Shown here in pieces: positions 1 through 7,909 of a stretch of DNA of 28,991 bases. A program made the translations under genes and the position numbers. The notes under the pieces were generated by a model. That model was not told where the DNA came from. It ran no database searches and saw only the letters and a program-made list of their open reading frames with translations. Source of the stretch: Allosediminivita sp964397775 (GTDB taxonomy: Bacteria; Pseudomonadota; Alphaproteobacteria; Rhodobacterales; Rhodobacteraceae); contig CAYNKL010000039.1 in the NCBI GenBank assembly GCA_964397775.1, positions 1-28,991 of the forward strand. The letters are read 5' to 3'. Each line of letters starts with the position of its first letter. Position 1 is the first letter of the stretch.

Positions 1-1
1 C

Positions 2-1009
2 TCACCCGCCGGTGTGGCTCATGTGGCGCGACACGCGGCCATCCACGCCTTGACGGGAATAGTCGAAGTCATGACCCTTGGGCTTGCGCGAGATCGCCTC
101 GCGGATGGCCTCGGTCAGGGGGGCGTCGGTGTGCGGGTGGTTGCGCAGCGGCGACCGCAGGTCCGCGCGGTCTTCTTGACCGAGGCACATGAAGAGCTCG
201 CCGGTGCAGGTCAGACGCACGCGATTGCAGCTTTCACAGAAGTTATGAGTGAGCGGCGTGATGAAGCCGATGCGCTGTCCGCTCTCTTCGAGACGGACGT
301 AGCGGGCAGGGCCGCCGGTACGGTCCGGCAGGTCGGTCACGGTATACTGTTCCGACAGGCGTTCGCGCAGGTCGGTCAGCTTCCAGTACTGGCCGATGCG
401 GTCCTCGTTGCCGATGTCGCCCATGGGCATGACCTCGATCCAGGTCAGGTCCATGCCGCGCGCGGCGCACCATTCGGTCATGGTGAAGAGCTCGTCCTCG
501 TTGAAGCCCTTCAGCGCGACGGCGTTGATCTTGACGTGAAGGCCGACACGCTGTGCTTCGTCGATGCCCTCGAGCACCTGTTTCAGACGGCCCCAGCGGG
601 TCACGCGGGCGAACTTGTCCTCGTCCAGCGTGTCCATCGACAGGTTCACCCGGCGCACGCCTGCATCATAGAGCGCCTGCGCGTGCTTTGCGAGTTGCGA
701 GCCGTTGGTGGTCAGCGTCAGTTCTTTCAGCGCGCCGCTTTCGAGGTGCCGTCGCATTGCGCGGAAAAACGTCAGGATATCGCGCCGCACCAGCGGCTCT
801 CCGCCGGTGATACGCAGCTTCTCGACGCCGAGATTTACGAAGGCGGAACACAGGCGGTCGAGCTCTTCGAGGGTCAGAAGTTCCTTCTTGGGAAGGAATT
901 TCATGTTCTCCGACATACAGTAGACGCAGCGAAAGTCGCAGCGATCCGTGACGGAAACCCGAAGATAGGAGATCGGGCGTTCGAAGGGGTCGACCAGAGC
1001 TTGTACCAT
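2..1009 (-). CDS. moaA: GTP 3',8-cyclase MoaA (molybdenum cofactor biosynthesis)
   Basis: This radical SAM enzyme converts GTP to (8S)-3',8-cyclo-GTP, the first step of molybdopterin synthesis, in the cytoplasm. Counting from the chosen start (335 aa), the N-terminal [4Fe-4S] ligands are C24, C28 and C31 in the CDFRCVYC motif. The GTP-binding C-terminal cluster ligands are C258, C261 and C275, and the protein ends in the conserved Gly-Gly tail (334-335) needed for activity in this family. Length is close to the usual 330-340 aa. I placed the start at the ATG at 1009, because the family normally reaches its LVDPF-like segment within a few residues. ATG 1033 and TTG 1045 are also in frame, and none has a convincing ribosome-binding site. 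The gene is divergent from a lipoprotein gene about 87 bases away. No other moa gene is in the window. Confidence 0.95.
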   Translation of the reverse strand: MVQALVDPFERPISYLRVSVTDRCDFRCVYCMSENMKFLPKKELLTLEELDRLCSAFVNLGVEKLRITGGEPLVRRDILTFFRAMRRHLESGALKELTLTTNGSQLAKHAQALYDAGVRRVNLSMDTLDEDKFARVTRWGRLKQVLEGIDEAQRVGLHVKINAVALKGFNEDELFTMTEWCAARGMDLTWIEVMPMGDIGNEDRIGQYWKLTDLRERLSEQYTVTDLPDRTGGPARYVRLEESGQRIGFITPLTHNFCESCNRVRLTCTGELFMCLGQEDRADLRSPLRNHPHTDAPLTEAIREAISRKPKGHDFDYSRQGVDGRVSRHMSHTGG

Positions 1010-1095
1010 CGTACTGAAAGTATGCTGCGTCATGGCCTCGGGCAAGGGCGGTGGCGAGATTGTCTTCGCCGCGTCGAAGGCTTAGCCTCTCATGC

Positions 1096-1569
1096 ATGAA
1101 AAAGATTGCACTGACACTGATGATCGCGGCGCTTGCCGGATGCAGCCAGACGCCCGGCGGGACCGAGACTTCTGCCGCGCCCACATCCACAACCGGGGCC
1201 GATTCCACCGGTCAGACACGCCCGCGGACACGTACCGAGGGCGCGCAGACGGCGGACGCCCTCGACACCACGTCCGAGGCCGAGCGTGCCCAGGCCTCGG
1301 CACCTGCCGAAGGCGGGGCCCTTCTGGGCGAGACGGTCGCGAGCCTTGGCAACGTCGGGCGTGAGGGGTTCTGGCTCGAGACGCCGCTCGTGGATGAGAC
1401 CGTGCCCGGGCGGGCTGAATACGCCGCCACAGGCAAGACGGCGCAGGTCGAGCTGCGTCCGATCCCGGGGCCGGATACCGCCGGAAGCCGGATCTCCCTT
1501 TCAGCCATGCGCCTGCTCGGCGCGCCCCTGACCGATCTGCCGACGCTCAAGGTGTATCGCGCGGACTGA
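1096..1569 (+). CDS. Small outer-membrane-type lipoprotein of unknown function
   Basis: The 157-aa product begins MKKIALTLMIAALAGC, a lipoprotein signal peptide with a lipobox LAGC at residues 13-16, so Cys16 is probably lipidated. Residues 17-75 are low-complexity (Thr, Ala, Ser, Glu) and look like a flexible tether. The last 75 or so residues look folded (GETVASLG, GFWLETPLVDE and LKVYRAD segments). I recall related small lipoproteins in Rhodobacteraceae, sometimes mislabelled as 'D-galactarate dehydratase'; nothing here supports an enzyme. I chose the ATG at 1096 over an in-frame upstream start at 1051 because only 1096 puts the signal peptide at the N terminus. The ribosome-binding site is weak (GAAGG about 15 bases upstream). 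The gene converges on glmS across a hairpin. Confidence 0.8.
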   Translation: MKKIALTLMIAALAGCSQTPGGTETSAAPTSTTGADSTGQTRPRTRTEGAQTADALDTTSEAERAQASAPAEGGALLGETVASLGNVGREGFWLETPLVDETVPGRAEYAATGKTAQVELRPIPGPDTAGSRISLSAMRLLGAPLTDLPTLKVYRAD

Positions 1570-1578
1570 CATTGTCAG

Positions 1579-1626
1579 CCACAGGGCCTGCAGGCATTCT
1601 CGCAAGAGGCCGAACAGGCCCTGTGG
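1579..1626. terminator. Inverted repeat between convergent lipoprotein gene and glmS
   Basis: A perfect 12-bp inverted repeat, CCACAGGGCCTG (1579-1590) and CAGGCCCTGTGG (1615-1626), lies with a 24-base loop exactly between two convergent stop codons (1569 and 1652). There is no long T run on either side, so a bidirectional terminator or mRNA 3'-end stabiliser is inferred from position and symmetry. Confidence 0.55.
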
Positions 1627-1651
1627 TTGGCCACGCCGCTTGGCTGGCCGC

Positions 1652-3469
1652 TTATTCCACCGTCACCGATTTCGCGAGGTTGCGCGGTTGGTCCACGTCG
1701 GTGCCCTTGGCGACGGCGGCGTGATAGGCCAGCAGCTGCGCCGGCAAGGCGTAGAGCAACGGCGCGAGGCGGTCGTCGACCTCCGGCAGGGTGATGACCT
1801 GCCAGACGCCTTCGCCGGCCTCGGCGGCGCCGCGCGCATCGGTGACGAGGCAGATCTTGCCACCGCGCGCCATCACCTCCTGCATGTTCGACACCGTCTT
1901 GTCGAAAAGCCCGTCATGCGGCGCCATCACGATCACCGGAACGGTCTTGTCGATCAGCGCGATGGGGCCGTGCTTGAGTTCGCCTGATGCATAAGCCTCG
2001 GCGTGTATATAGCTGATTTCCTTGAGCTTCAGCGCACCTTCCAGCGCGAGGGGGTACATCGAACCGCGTCCAAGGAAGAGCACGTCGCGGGCCTCGGCGA
2101 TCTTGCGGGCGGCGTCTTCGATGACCTCGTCACGGTCGAGCGCCACGTTCAGGGTGCCGGGCAGAGCCCTGAATTTGCGCACATACTCGGAGATCTGGCT
2201 CTCGGAGATGCGGCCGCGGTCGGCGCCGGCGCGCAGCGCCATGGTGAGCAGCACCGTCAGCATGCAGGTGAAGGCCTTGGTCGAGGCGACGCCGATCTCG
2301 GCGCCCGCGTGGATGGGCAGGACGTAGTCGGCCTCGCGCGCCATGGAGCTTTCGGGCACATTGACGACGGTGACGATGCGCTCGGCCTTGCCGCGAGCGT
2401 AGTGCAGGGCCGCGAGCGTGTCGGCGGTTTCGCCCGACTGGCTGACGAAGATCGCGTGGGTGCCGGGCGTGATCGGCGGTTCACGGTAGCGGAATTCCGA
2501 AGCAATATCGACCTCGACCGGGATGCCGGCGATCTTTTCGAACCAGTACTTGGCCGTCAGGCAGGCGTAGAAGGCGGTGCCGCAGGCGACCATGACGAGC
2601 CGGTCGACCTTGGTGAAATCCATGCCCGGTTCGGGCAGCGCGATGCCGTCCTGCGTGAGGTAGGCCGAGAGCGTGCCGGAGATGACCGAGGGCTGCTCGG
2701 CGATTTCCTTGGCCATGAAGTGCTTGTAGCCGGCCTTGTCGACGCGGGCGGCGTCCATCTGGATCTTCTTGGTCTCGCGCTCGACCGGATTGCCATTGGC
2801 GTCCTGGATCTGGCAGCTGGCGCGGGTGAGGATGGCGCGGTCGCCTTCCTCGAGGTAGATGATCCGGTCGGTGAGCGGGGCGAGCGCGATGGCGTCGGAG
2901 CCGAAGTATGCCTCGCCCTCGCCGAAGCCGATGGCCAGCGGGCTGCCCTTGCGGGCGCCGATCAGCAGGTCGGGTTCGCCGTCGAAGAGCATGACCAGCG
3001 CGAAGGCGCCGTCGAGACGGTCGATCGTGGCCATGGCAGCGGCTTGCGGAGTCTTGCCCTGGTCGAGGTGATACTGGGCCAGCAAGGCGATGGTTTCGGT
3101 GTCGGTGTCGGATTCGGGGGTGATGCCCGCCCCGGCGAGTTCGCGCCGCAGGTCCTTGTAGTTCTCGATGATGCCGTTGTGCACGACGGCGACGCGGCCC
3201 GCGCGGTGCGGGTGGGCGTTGGCCTCGGTCGGCGCGCCGTGGGTGGCCCAGCGGGTGTGCCCGATGCCGGCTTTGCCGGGCAGCGGTTCGTGCACCAGCA
3301 GGTCGGAGAGGTTGACGAGCTTGCCGACCGCGCGGCGGCGGTCAAGGTGGCTCTCGTTCAGCGTGGCGATGCCGGCGCTGTCGTAGCCGCGGTATTCGAG
3401 GCGGCGCAGCGCCTCGACCAGCGTGGGGGCGACTTCATGGGTGCCGAGAATTCCGACGATTCCGCACAT
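1652..3469 (-). CDS. glmS: Glutamine--fructose-6-phosphate aminotransferase (isomerizing) GlmS
   Basis: GlmS makes glucosamine-6-phosphate from fructose-6-phosphate and glutamine, feeding peptidoglycan and lipid A precursors. The 605-aa protein begins MCGIVGILG, so Cys2 becomes the N-terminal nucleophile of the class II glutaminase domain after Met removal. Two SIS sugar-isomerase domains follow, with an SQSGETADTL sugar-phosphate motif in the first. The protein ends in the invariant PRNLAKSVTVE tail, with the family's C-terminal Lys at 600. It is full length. It follows glmU by only 4 bases (glmU stop at 3474, glmS start at 3469), so the two are co-transcribed in pathway-relevant order. I see no glmS-ribozyme-like leader; there is no room for one behind glmU. 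Confidence 0.98.
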   Translation of the reverse strand: MCGIVGILGTHEVAPTLVEALRRLEYRGYDSAGIATLNESHLDRRRAVGKLVNLSDLLVHEPLPGKAGIGHTRWATHGAPTEANAHPHRAGRVAVVHNGIIENYKDLRRELAGAGITPESDTDTETIALLAQYHLDQGKTPQAAAMATIDRLDGAFALVMLFDGEPDLLIGARKGSPLAIGFGEGEAYFGSDAIALAPLTDRIIYLEEGDRAILTRASCQIQDANGNPVERETKKIQMDAARVDKAGYKHFMAKEIAEQPSVISGTLSAYLTQDGIALPEPGMDFTKVDRLVMVACGTAFYACLTAKYWFEKIAGIPVEVDIASEFRYREPPITPGTHAIFVSQSGETADTLAALHYARGKAERIVTVVNVPESSMAREADYVLPIHAGAEIGVASTKAFTCMLTVLLTMALRAGADRGRISESQISEYVRKFRALPGTLNVALDRDEVIEDAARKIAEARDVLFLGRGSMYPLALEGALKLKEISYIHAEAYASGELKHGPIALIDKTVPVIVMAPHDGLFDKTVSNMQEVMARGGKICLVTDARGAAEAGEGVWQVITLPEVDDRLAPLLYALPAQLLAYHAAVAKGTDVDQPRNLAKSVTVE

Positions 3470-3473
3470 GGGT

Positions 3474-4826
3474 TCAGTCCTTCTTGCCCTGGGCGGCCTT
3501 GCGGGCGCGCAGCATGTCCATGACCTTGCGCGCGAAGCCCGGTTTGGTGACTTGTTTCGCCCGCCCGAGGCCGAGTGCGCCTGGGGGGACGTCTTCGGTG
3601 ATCGTGGAGCCGGAGCCGGTCATGGCGCCGTCGCCGACCGAGACGGGCGCGACCAGCATCGTGTCCGAGCCGATAAAGGCATCGCGGCCGATCCTTGTGC
3701 GATGCTTGAAGACGCCGTCGTAGTTGCAGGTGATGGTGCCCGCGCCGATGTTGGTGCGTTCGCCCACATCGGCATCTCCGATATATGTCAGGTGGTTGGC
3801 CTTCACACCTGCGGCGAGCGTGGCGTTCTTGACCTCGACGAAGTTGCCGACGTGCACGTCCTCGGAAAGCTCGGCGCCGGGGCGCAGGCGGGCGTAGGGC
3901 CCGACCACGGCGCCGCGGCTGACGTGGCAGCCTTCGAGGTGCGAAAAGGCGCGGATGCGGGCGCCGGTTTCCACGGTGACGCCAGGGCCGAAGATGACGT
4001 TTGGCTCGATCTGCGCGTCGCGGCCGATGACCGTGTCCCAGGCGAGGAAGACGGTGTCGGGGGCCTGGAGGCTGACGCCGTCCTCCATCAGCGCCGCGCG
4101 GGCACGGGACTGGAATTGTTGTTCTGCGGCAGAGAGTTCCGCGCGGGAGTTGATGCCGAGCGTTTCGCTTTCCGGGCAGCGCACGACGGTGGCCGAAAAC
4201 CCGCGGTCGCGGGCGAGGCCGACCACGTCGGTGAGGTAGTATTCCCCCGAGGCATTGTCGTTGCCGATGCCGTCGAGCAGGTCGAAGAGTGTGGCGCTGT
4301 CCGCGGAGATCACACCGGAATTGCAAAGGGTTATCGCACGTTCTTCATCCGTTGCATCCTTCCATTCGACGATGCGCAGGAGGCTTGTGCCTTCCGTCAC
4401 GAGCCGCCCATAGCGGCCGGGATCGAGGGGTTCGAAGCCCAGCACGACCACGTCGTGGGTCTGGCGCGCGGCCTGCATCGCGGCAAGCGTTTCTTCCGAG
4501 ATGAAGGGCGTGTCGCCGTAGAGCACGATGGCGTCACCGGAAAAGCCGTCGAGCGCGGGGCGCGCCTGCGCGACGGCGTGGCCGGTGCCGAGCTGTTCCT
4601 CCTGCAGGACGCAGGTGGTGTCGGGGTCGTAGGCGCGGGCGCTTGCGTCCACCGCCTCGGCATCGTGGCCGGTGACGACGACCGTGCGGTCGGGCGCAAG
4701 GGCCTGTCCGGCACGCATGGCGTGCCAGAGCATGGGTGCGTGTGCGATCTCGTGCAGGACCTTGGGGGTGTCCGACATCATCCGCGTGCCCTTGCCCGCG
4801 GCGAGAATGATCAGGGCGGTGCTCAT
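3474..4826 (-). CDS. glmU: Bifunctional UDP-N-acetylglucosamine pyrophosphorylase / glucosamine-1-phosphate N-acetyltransferase GlmU
   Basis: GlmU catalyses the last two steps of UDP-GlcNAc synthesis in the cytoplasm. The N-terminal uridyltransferase domain (about 1-230) carries the LAAGKGTRM nucleotide motif at 8-16 and YGDTPFIS at 103-110. The C-terminal left-handed beta-helix (about 255-440) shows hexapeptide repeats and the acetyltransferase active-site segment NHLTYIGDADVG with His345. At 450 aa the length matches the family. It is the first gene of a glmU-glmS operon and is divergent from gph. A plausible minus-strand promoter lies in the 105-base gap: TTGCCC at 4880-4885 and TAAAAC at 4858-4863, 16 bases apart. 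The ribosome-binding site is weak. Confidence 0.97.
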   Translation of the reverse strand: MSTALIILAAGKGTRMMSDTPKVLHEIAHAPMLWHAMRAGQALAPDRTVVVTGHDAEAVDASARAYDPDTTCVLQEEQLGTGHAVAQARPALDGFSGDAIVLYGDTPFISEETLAAMQAARQTHDVVVLGFEPLDPGRYGRLVTEGTSLLRIVEWKDATDEERAITLCNSGVISADSATLFDLLDGIGNDNASGEYYLTDVVGLARDRGFSATVVRCPESETLGINSRAELSAAEQQFQSRARAALMEDGVSLQAPDTVFLAWDTVIGRDAQIEPNVIFGPGVTVETGARIRAFSHLEGCHVSRGAVVGPYARLRPGAELSEDVHVGNFVEVKNATLAAGVKANHLTYIGDADVGERTNIGAGTITCNYDGVFKHRTRIGRDAFIGSDTMLVAPVSVGDGAMTGSGSTITEDVPPGALGLGRAKQVTKPGFARKVMDMLRARKAAQGKKD

Positions 4827-4857
4827 GGCCTCGGTCCGTTGTTATTTTCTGGCCCCC

Positions 4858-4885
4858 GTTTTATCCGAGACGCAGTGCGGGGCAA
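4858..4885 (-). promoter_or_regulatory. Possible sigma-70-type promoter for glmU-glmS
   Basis: On the minus strand, TTGCCC (4880-4885) and TAAAAC (4858-4863) are separated by 16 bases and sit 32 bases upstream of the glmU start. The match to consensus is only moderate and the placement is inferred by eye. Confidence 0.3.
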
Positions 4886-4931
4886 GCAGACGGCGGTCAC
4901 GCCTGATTTCCACATGTGACAGGGGTGGCCG

Positions 4932-5600
4932 ATGCGCTGCGTGATTTTCGATCTGGACGGAACACTGGCGGACACGAGCGGCGACCTGATCGCCGCGGCG
5001 AATGTCTGCTTTGCCGAGATGGGCGCGGCGGTGCGGCTCGACCCGCAGGCGGATGCGGCGACGGCCTTTCGCGGCGGTCGGGCGATGCTGAAGCTGGGGC
5101 TGGAGCGCGAGGGGCGATTCTCCGAGGCGGCGGTGGATGAGTGGTATCCCCGGCTGCTCGAGGCCTATGGCGAGGAGATCGACCTGCGCACGGTGATTTA
5201 TCCCGGCGCGATGGAGGCGGTTGAGGCGCTGCGCGCGGATGGCCACGCAGTGGGCATCTGCACCAACAAGCCCGAGGCGCTGGCCGAGACGCTGCTGCAG
5301 CGGCTGGGTGTGCGGTCGATGTTCGATTCGTTGATCGGGGCGGACACGCTGGCGGTGCGCAAACCGGACCCGGCGCCCTTCTGGGCGGCGGTCGACGGGG
5401 CGGGCGGCTTCCGCGATCATGCGCTTCTGGTGGGCGATACCGACACCGACCGGCGCACGGCGCGGGCGGCGGGCGTGCCCTGCATCCTCGTGACCTTCGG
5501 CCCCGAGGGCGACGCGGTGCTGACGCTGGAGCCCGAGGGCAAGATCGCGCATTTCGATCACCTCGGCGCCGAGGTGTCGCGGATCTTCGGCCAGCGTTGA
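4932..5600 (+). CDS. gph: HAD-family phosphatase, phosphoglycolate phosphatase-like (Gph)
   Basis: The 222-aa protein is a haloacid dehalogenase-type phosphatase. Motif I is FDLDGT with the nucleophile Asp7 and acid/base Asp9. Motif II is CTNKPEA, motif III contains the Lys of VRKPDPAPF, and motif IV is VGDTDTDRRTA, which binds Mg2+. A helical cap lies between motifs I and II, as in Gph and PGP-like enzymes. Best guess is 2-phosphoglycolate phosphatase, which clears phosphoglycolate from DNA repair or oxygenation. HAD substrate cannot be read reliably from sequence, so this is family-level inference. The ATG at 4932 has a good AGGGGTGG ribosome-binding site. The aminotransferase gene starts 31 bases after the stop and may be co-transcribed. 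Confidence 0.85.
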   Translation: MRCVIFDLDGTLADTSGDLIAAANVCFAEMGAAVRLDPQADAATAFRGGRAMLKLGLEREGRFSEAAVDEWYPRLLEAYGEEIDLRTVIYPGAMEAVEALRADGHAVGICTNKPEALAETLLQRLGVRSMFDSLIGADTLAVRKPDPAPFWAAVDGAGGFRDHALLVGDTDTDRRTARAAGVPCILVTFGPEGDAVLTLEPEGKIAHFDHLGAEVSRIFGQR

Positions 5601-5631
5601 CGGCGGGGCGCCGGAGGCGCAAGACAGGCGC

Positions 5632-6846
5632 ATGACAGAGGTCTTCAAAGGGTCCTTCACCCAGCAGGAACCGATCCCGGAGGCGGGGATCGAGGCGGCG
5701 CTTGCCGTGATGCGGCACGGGCGGCTGCACCGCTACAACACGGCGGGCGACGAGCTGTCCGAGACCGCGGCGCTGGAACAGGAGTTCGCGGCGCTGACGG
5801 GCGCGCGCTATTGCCTTGCCGTCGCCTCGGGCGGCTATGCGCTTGGCTGCGCGCTGCGGGCCGTGGGGGTGAAGCCCGGCGACCGGGTGCTGACGAACGC
5901 CTTCACGCTGGCCCCGGTGCCCGGCGCGATCGCGAGCGTCGGGGCGGTGCCGGTTTTCGTCGAGGTGACCGAGGATCTGGTGATCGACCTCGAGGATCTG
6001 GCGGCGCGGGCGGGGCAGGCCGACGTGCTGATGCTGAGCCAAATGCGCGGCCATCTGTGCGACATGGATGCGCTGATGGAGATCTGCCACGCGGCGGGGA
6101 TCACGGTGATCGAGGATTGCGCGCATACCATGGGGGCGACGTGGAATGGCGTCGCCTCTGGGCGGCACGGGCTGGTGGGGTGCTATTCCACGCAGACCTA
6201 CAAGCACGTCAATTCCGGCGAGGGCGGCTTCCTTGTCACCGACGATCCGGAGGTCGCGGCGCGGGCGGTGATCCTGTCTGGGTCCTACATGCTTTATGAA
6301 CGCCATGCGGCAGCGCCCGGTCCGGAGATTTTCGAGCGGGTGCGGCTGGAGACGCCCAACGTGTCGGGGCGGATGGACAACCTGCGCGCGGCGATCCTGC
6401 GCCCGCAGATGGCCAAGCTGGGCGAGCAGGTGGCGCGGTGGAACGCGCGCTATGACATGGTCGAGGCGGGTCTGCGCGACACGCCGGGCCTGCGGCAGGT
6501 GACGCGCGATCCGCGCGGCGTCTTCGTGGGGTCGTCCTACCAGTTCCTGCTGCCCGACTGGGCCCCGCAGGCGGTGGAGGAGGTCGTGACGCGCTGCAAG
6601 GCGCGGGGCGTCGAGCTCAAGTGGTTCGGGGCCGAGGCGCCCGTCGGCTATACCTCGCGCTACGACAGCTGGCGCTATGCGCCGAGCGACCCGCTGCCGC
6701 GCACCGACGCGGTGCTGGCGGGGCTGCTCGACATGCGGCTGCCGCTGACCTTCAGCTTGGACGATTGCGCGCAGATCGCGCGGATCATCCGGGCCGAGGT
6801 GTCTGCCGTCTATCAGGCCGCAGGTTCGGCCGACGCGCGGGCGTGA
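5632..6846 (+). CDS. DegT/DnrJ/EryC1/StrS-type PLP-dependent aminotransferase
   Basis: The 404-aa protein is a fold-type I aminotransferase of the DegT family, whose members usually transaminate keto-sugars. Visible features are the SGGYAL phosphate-binding turn near 66-71 (family usually SGT), EDCAHTMGA at 161-169 with the PLP-contacting Asp162, and the Schiff-base Lys191 in TYKHVNSGEGGFLVTDD. The C-terminal half continues to the end without a break. It probably follows gph in one transcript. No nucleotide-sugar dehydratase, epimerase or glycosyltransferase gene is nearby, so the substrate is unknown; this is an orphan member. Its last 34 bases overlap the 3' end of the convergent ureohydrolase gene. 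Confidence 0.85.
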   Translation: MTEVFKGSFTQQEPIPEAGIEAALAVMRHGRLHRYNTAGDELSETAALEQEFAALTGARYCLAVASGGYALGCALRAVGVKPGDRVLTNAFTLAPVPGAIASVGAVPVFVEVTEDLVIDLEDLAARAGQADVLMLSQMRGHLCDMDALMEICHAAGITVIEDCAHTMGATWNGVASGRHGLVGCYSTQTYKHVNSGEGGFLVTDDPEVAARAVILSGSYMLYERHAAAPGPEIFERVRLETPNVSGRMDNLRAAILRPQMAKLGEQVARWNARYDMVEAGLRDTPGLRQVTRDPRGVFVGSSYQFLLPDWAPQAVEEVVTRCKARGVELKWFGAEAPVGYTSRYDSWRYAPSDPLPRTDAVLAGLLDMRLPLTFSLDDCAQIARIIRAEVSAVYQAAGSADARA

Positions 6847-7775
6847 AAGACGAAGCCGAGCAGGTTCATGAGAAGCTGCGCGGCGAGGATCGAGGTCGAT
6901 CCGGTGGGATCGTAGTCGGGCGCGACCTCGACAAGGTCGATGCCGATGACGGGATGCGCCCGGGCCACCGCCAGAAGCAGCTCCAGCACCTCGTAGTAGA
7001 GAAAGCCGCCATGGCTGGGCGTGCCGGTGCCCGGCGCGATCGAGGGGCAGAAGGCGTCGATGTCGATGGTGATGTAGACGGGCGTGCCCTGCGGCAGACG
7101 CGCCGCCGTGGCGAGGGCCCCGAGCGCGCGCATCTGCCGGACCGAGAGGATGTCGGAGCCGCGGGCGCGGGCGTCCTCGTAGCCCTCTCGGGCGGTGGAG
7201 CTGACGTTTCGGATGCCCACCTGCGTGAGGCCGCTGATCCAGGGCTTTTCGGCGGCGCGGCGCATGGGGTTGCCATGGCCGCGCGTGACGCCGTGCCGTT
7301 CGTCGACGAAATCCAGATGCGCGTCGATCTGGAGCAGGTGGAAGGGCGCGTGGCCCTCGTAGGCCTCGATGCTGGGGATGTTGATGGAGTGGTCGCCGCC
7401 GATGGTGACGGGCAGGGCCCCCGCGGCCAGCGCGGCTTCGACCCCCGCGCGGATGTTGGCGTGGCTTTGCAGCGTGTCGGTGTGGATTATGTCGGCGTCG
7501 CCCATGTCGGCGATGCGCACGCCGTCGAGATAGGTCACGTCGTCCTCGTGATCGTAGGCGCCGGCGTGGCCAAAGCTGAAAAGCGTCGAGGCCTCGCGCA
7601 CGCCGCGGGGGCCGAAGCGGGCGCCGGCGCGCCACTGGGTGCCCGCGTCGAAGGGTGCGCCGAGGATGCCCACGTCGCAATCGAGCGCGGCCCAGTCGGC
7701 CACGTGCGGCGCGCGGGCGAAGGTGCAAATGCCCGTGAAGGGCAGGTCGAGACGTCCGGTCTGGTATCCGTGCAT
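6813..7775 (-). CDS. speB: Ureohydrolase family protein, agmatinase-like
   Basis: The 320-aa protein belongs to the arginase/agmatinase family, which hydrolyses guanidino compounds to urea with a di-manganese centre. Metal-ligand motifs are present: GGDHS with His129, DAHLD with Asp151, His153 and Asp155, and DIDAF with Asp238 and Asp240. The segment SIAPGTGTPSHGGF at 245-258 is typical of the agmatinase branch, giving putrescine plus urea. Guanidinobutyrase or guanidinopropionase are alternatives I cannot exclude. The start at 7775 is chosen because the minus strand has AAGGAG 5 bases upstream; the frame is open further upstream but that part lacks family similarity. The gene converges on the DegT gene with a 34-base overlap and is divergent from guaB. 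Confidence 0.88.
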   Translation of the reverse strand: MHGYQTGRLDLPFTGICTFARAPHVADWAALDCDVGILGAPFDAGTQWRAGARFGPRGVREASTLFSFGHAGAYDHEDDVTYLDGVRIADMGDADIIHTDTLQSHANIRAGVEAALAAGALPVTIGGDHSINIPSIEAYEGHAPFHLLQIDAHLDFVDERHGVTRGHGNPMRRAAEKPWISGLTQVGIRNVSSTAREGYEDARARGSDILSVRQMRALGALATAARLPQGTPVYITIDIDAFCPSIAPGTGTPSHGGFLYYEVLELLLAVARAHPVIGIDLVEVAPDYDPTGSTSILAAQLLMNLLGFVFHARASAEPAA

Positions 7776-7823
7776 GGCAACTCCTTGATCGCGATCACGA
7801 TTGCGCTCGTGTGGCGCCGTGAC

Positions 7824-7855
7824 AAGGCCGCTGCGTAAATCCGGCCTTTTCTTTT
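7824..7855 (+). terminator. Intrinsic-terminator-like hairpin in the guaB leader
   Basis: AAGGCCG (7824-7830) pairs perfectly with CGGCCTT (7842-7848) around an 11-base loop, and is followed on the plus strand by TTCTTTTT. This is a good rho-independent terminator shape for plus-strand transcription. It sits 55 bases before the guaB start, with no plus-strand gene immediately upstream. It could be an attenuator in the guaB 5' leader, or could stop antisense transcription coming through speB. Confidence 0.6.
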
Positions 7856-7909
7856 TCCGCCCTGCATGCAAGAGGGACGTGCCAACCGACACCTCCCAAG
7901 GAGACCCCC

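Noticed and set aside
3470..3473. Possible glmS ribozyme or riboswitch in front of glmS
   Set aside because: Only 4 bases separate glmU and glmS, so there is no leader to host it.
14..7728. Long open frames antisense to moaA, glmS, glmU and speB (some over 400 codons)
   Set aside because: They arise from G/C-biased third positions of the real genes, have skewed Ala/Arg/Gly composition, no domain similarity and no sensible starts.
7786..7797. Perfect 12-bp palindrome TGATCGCGATCA beside the speB ribosome-binding site
   Set aside because: Several such palindromes are expected by chance in 29 kb and I saw no second copy. It could be an operator but cannot be supported.
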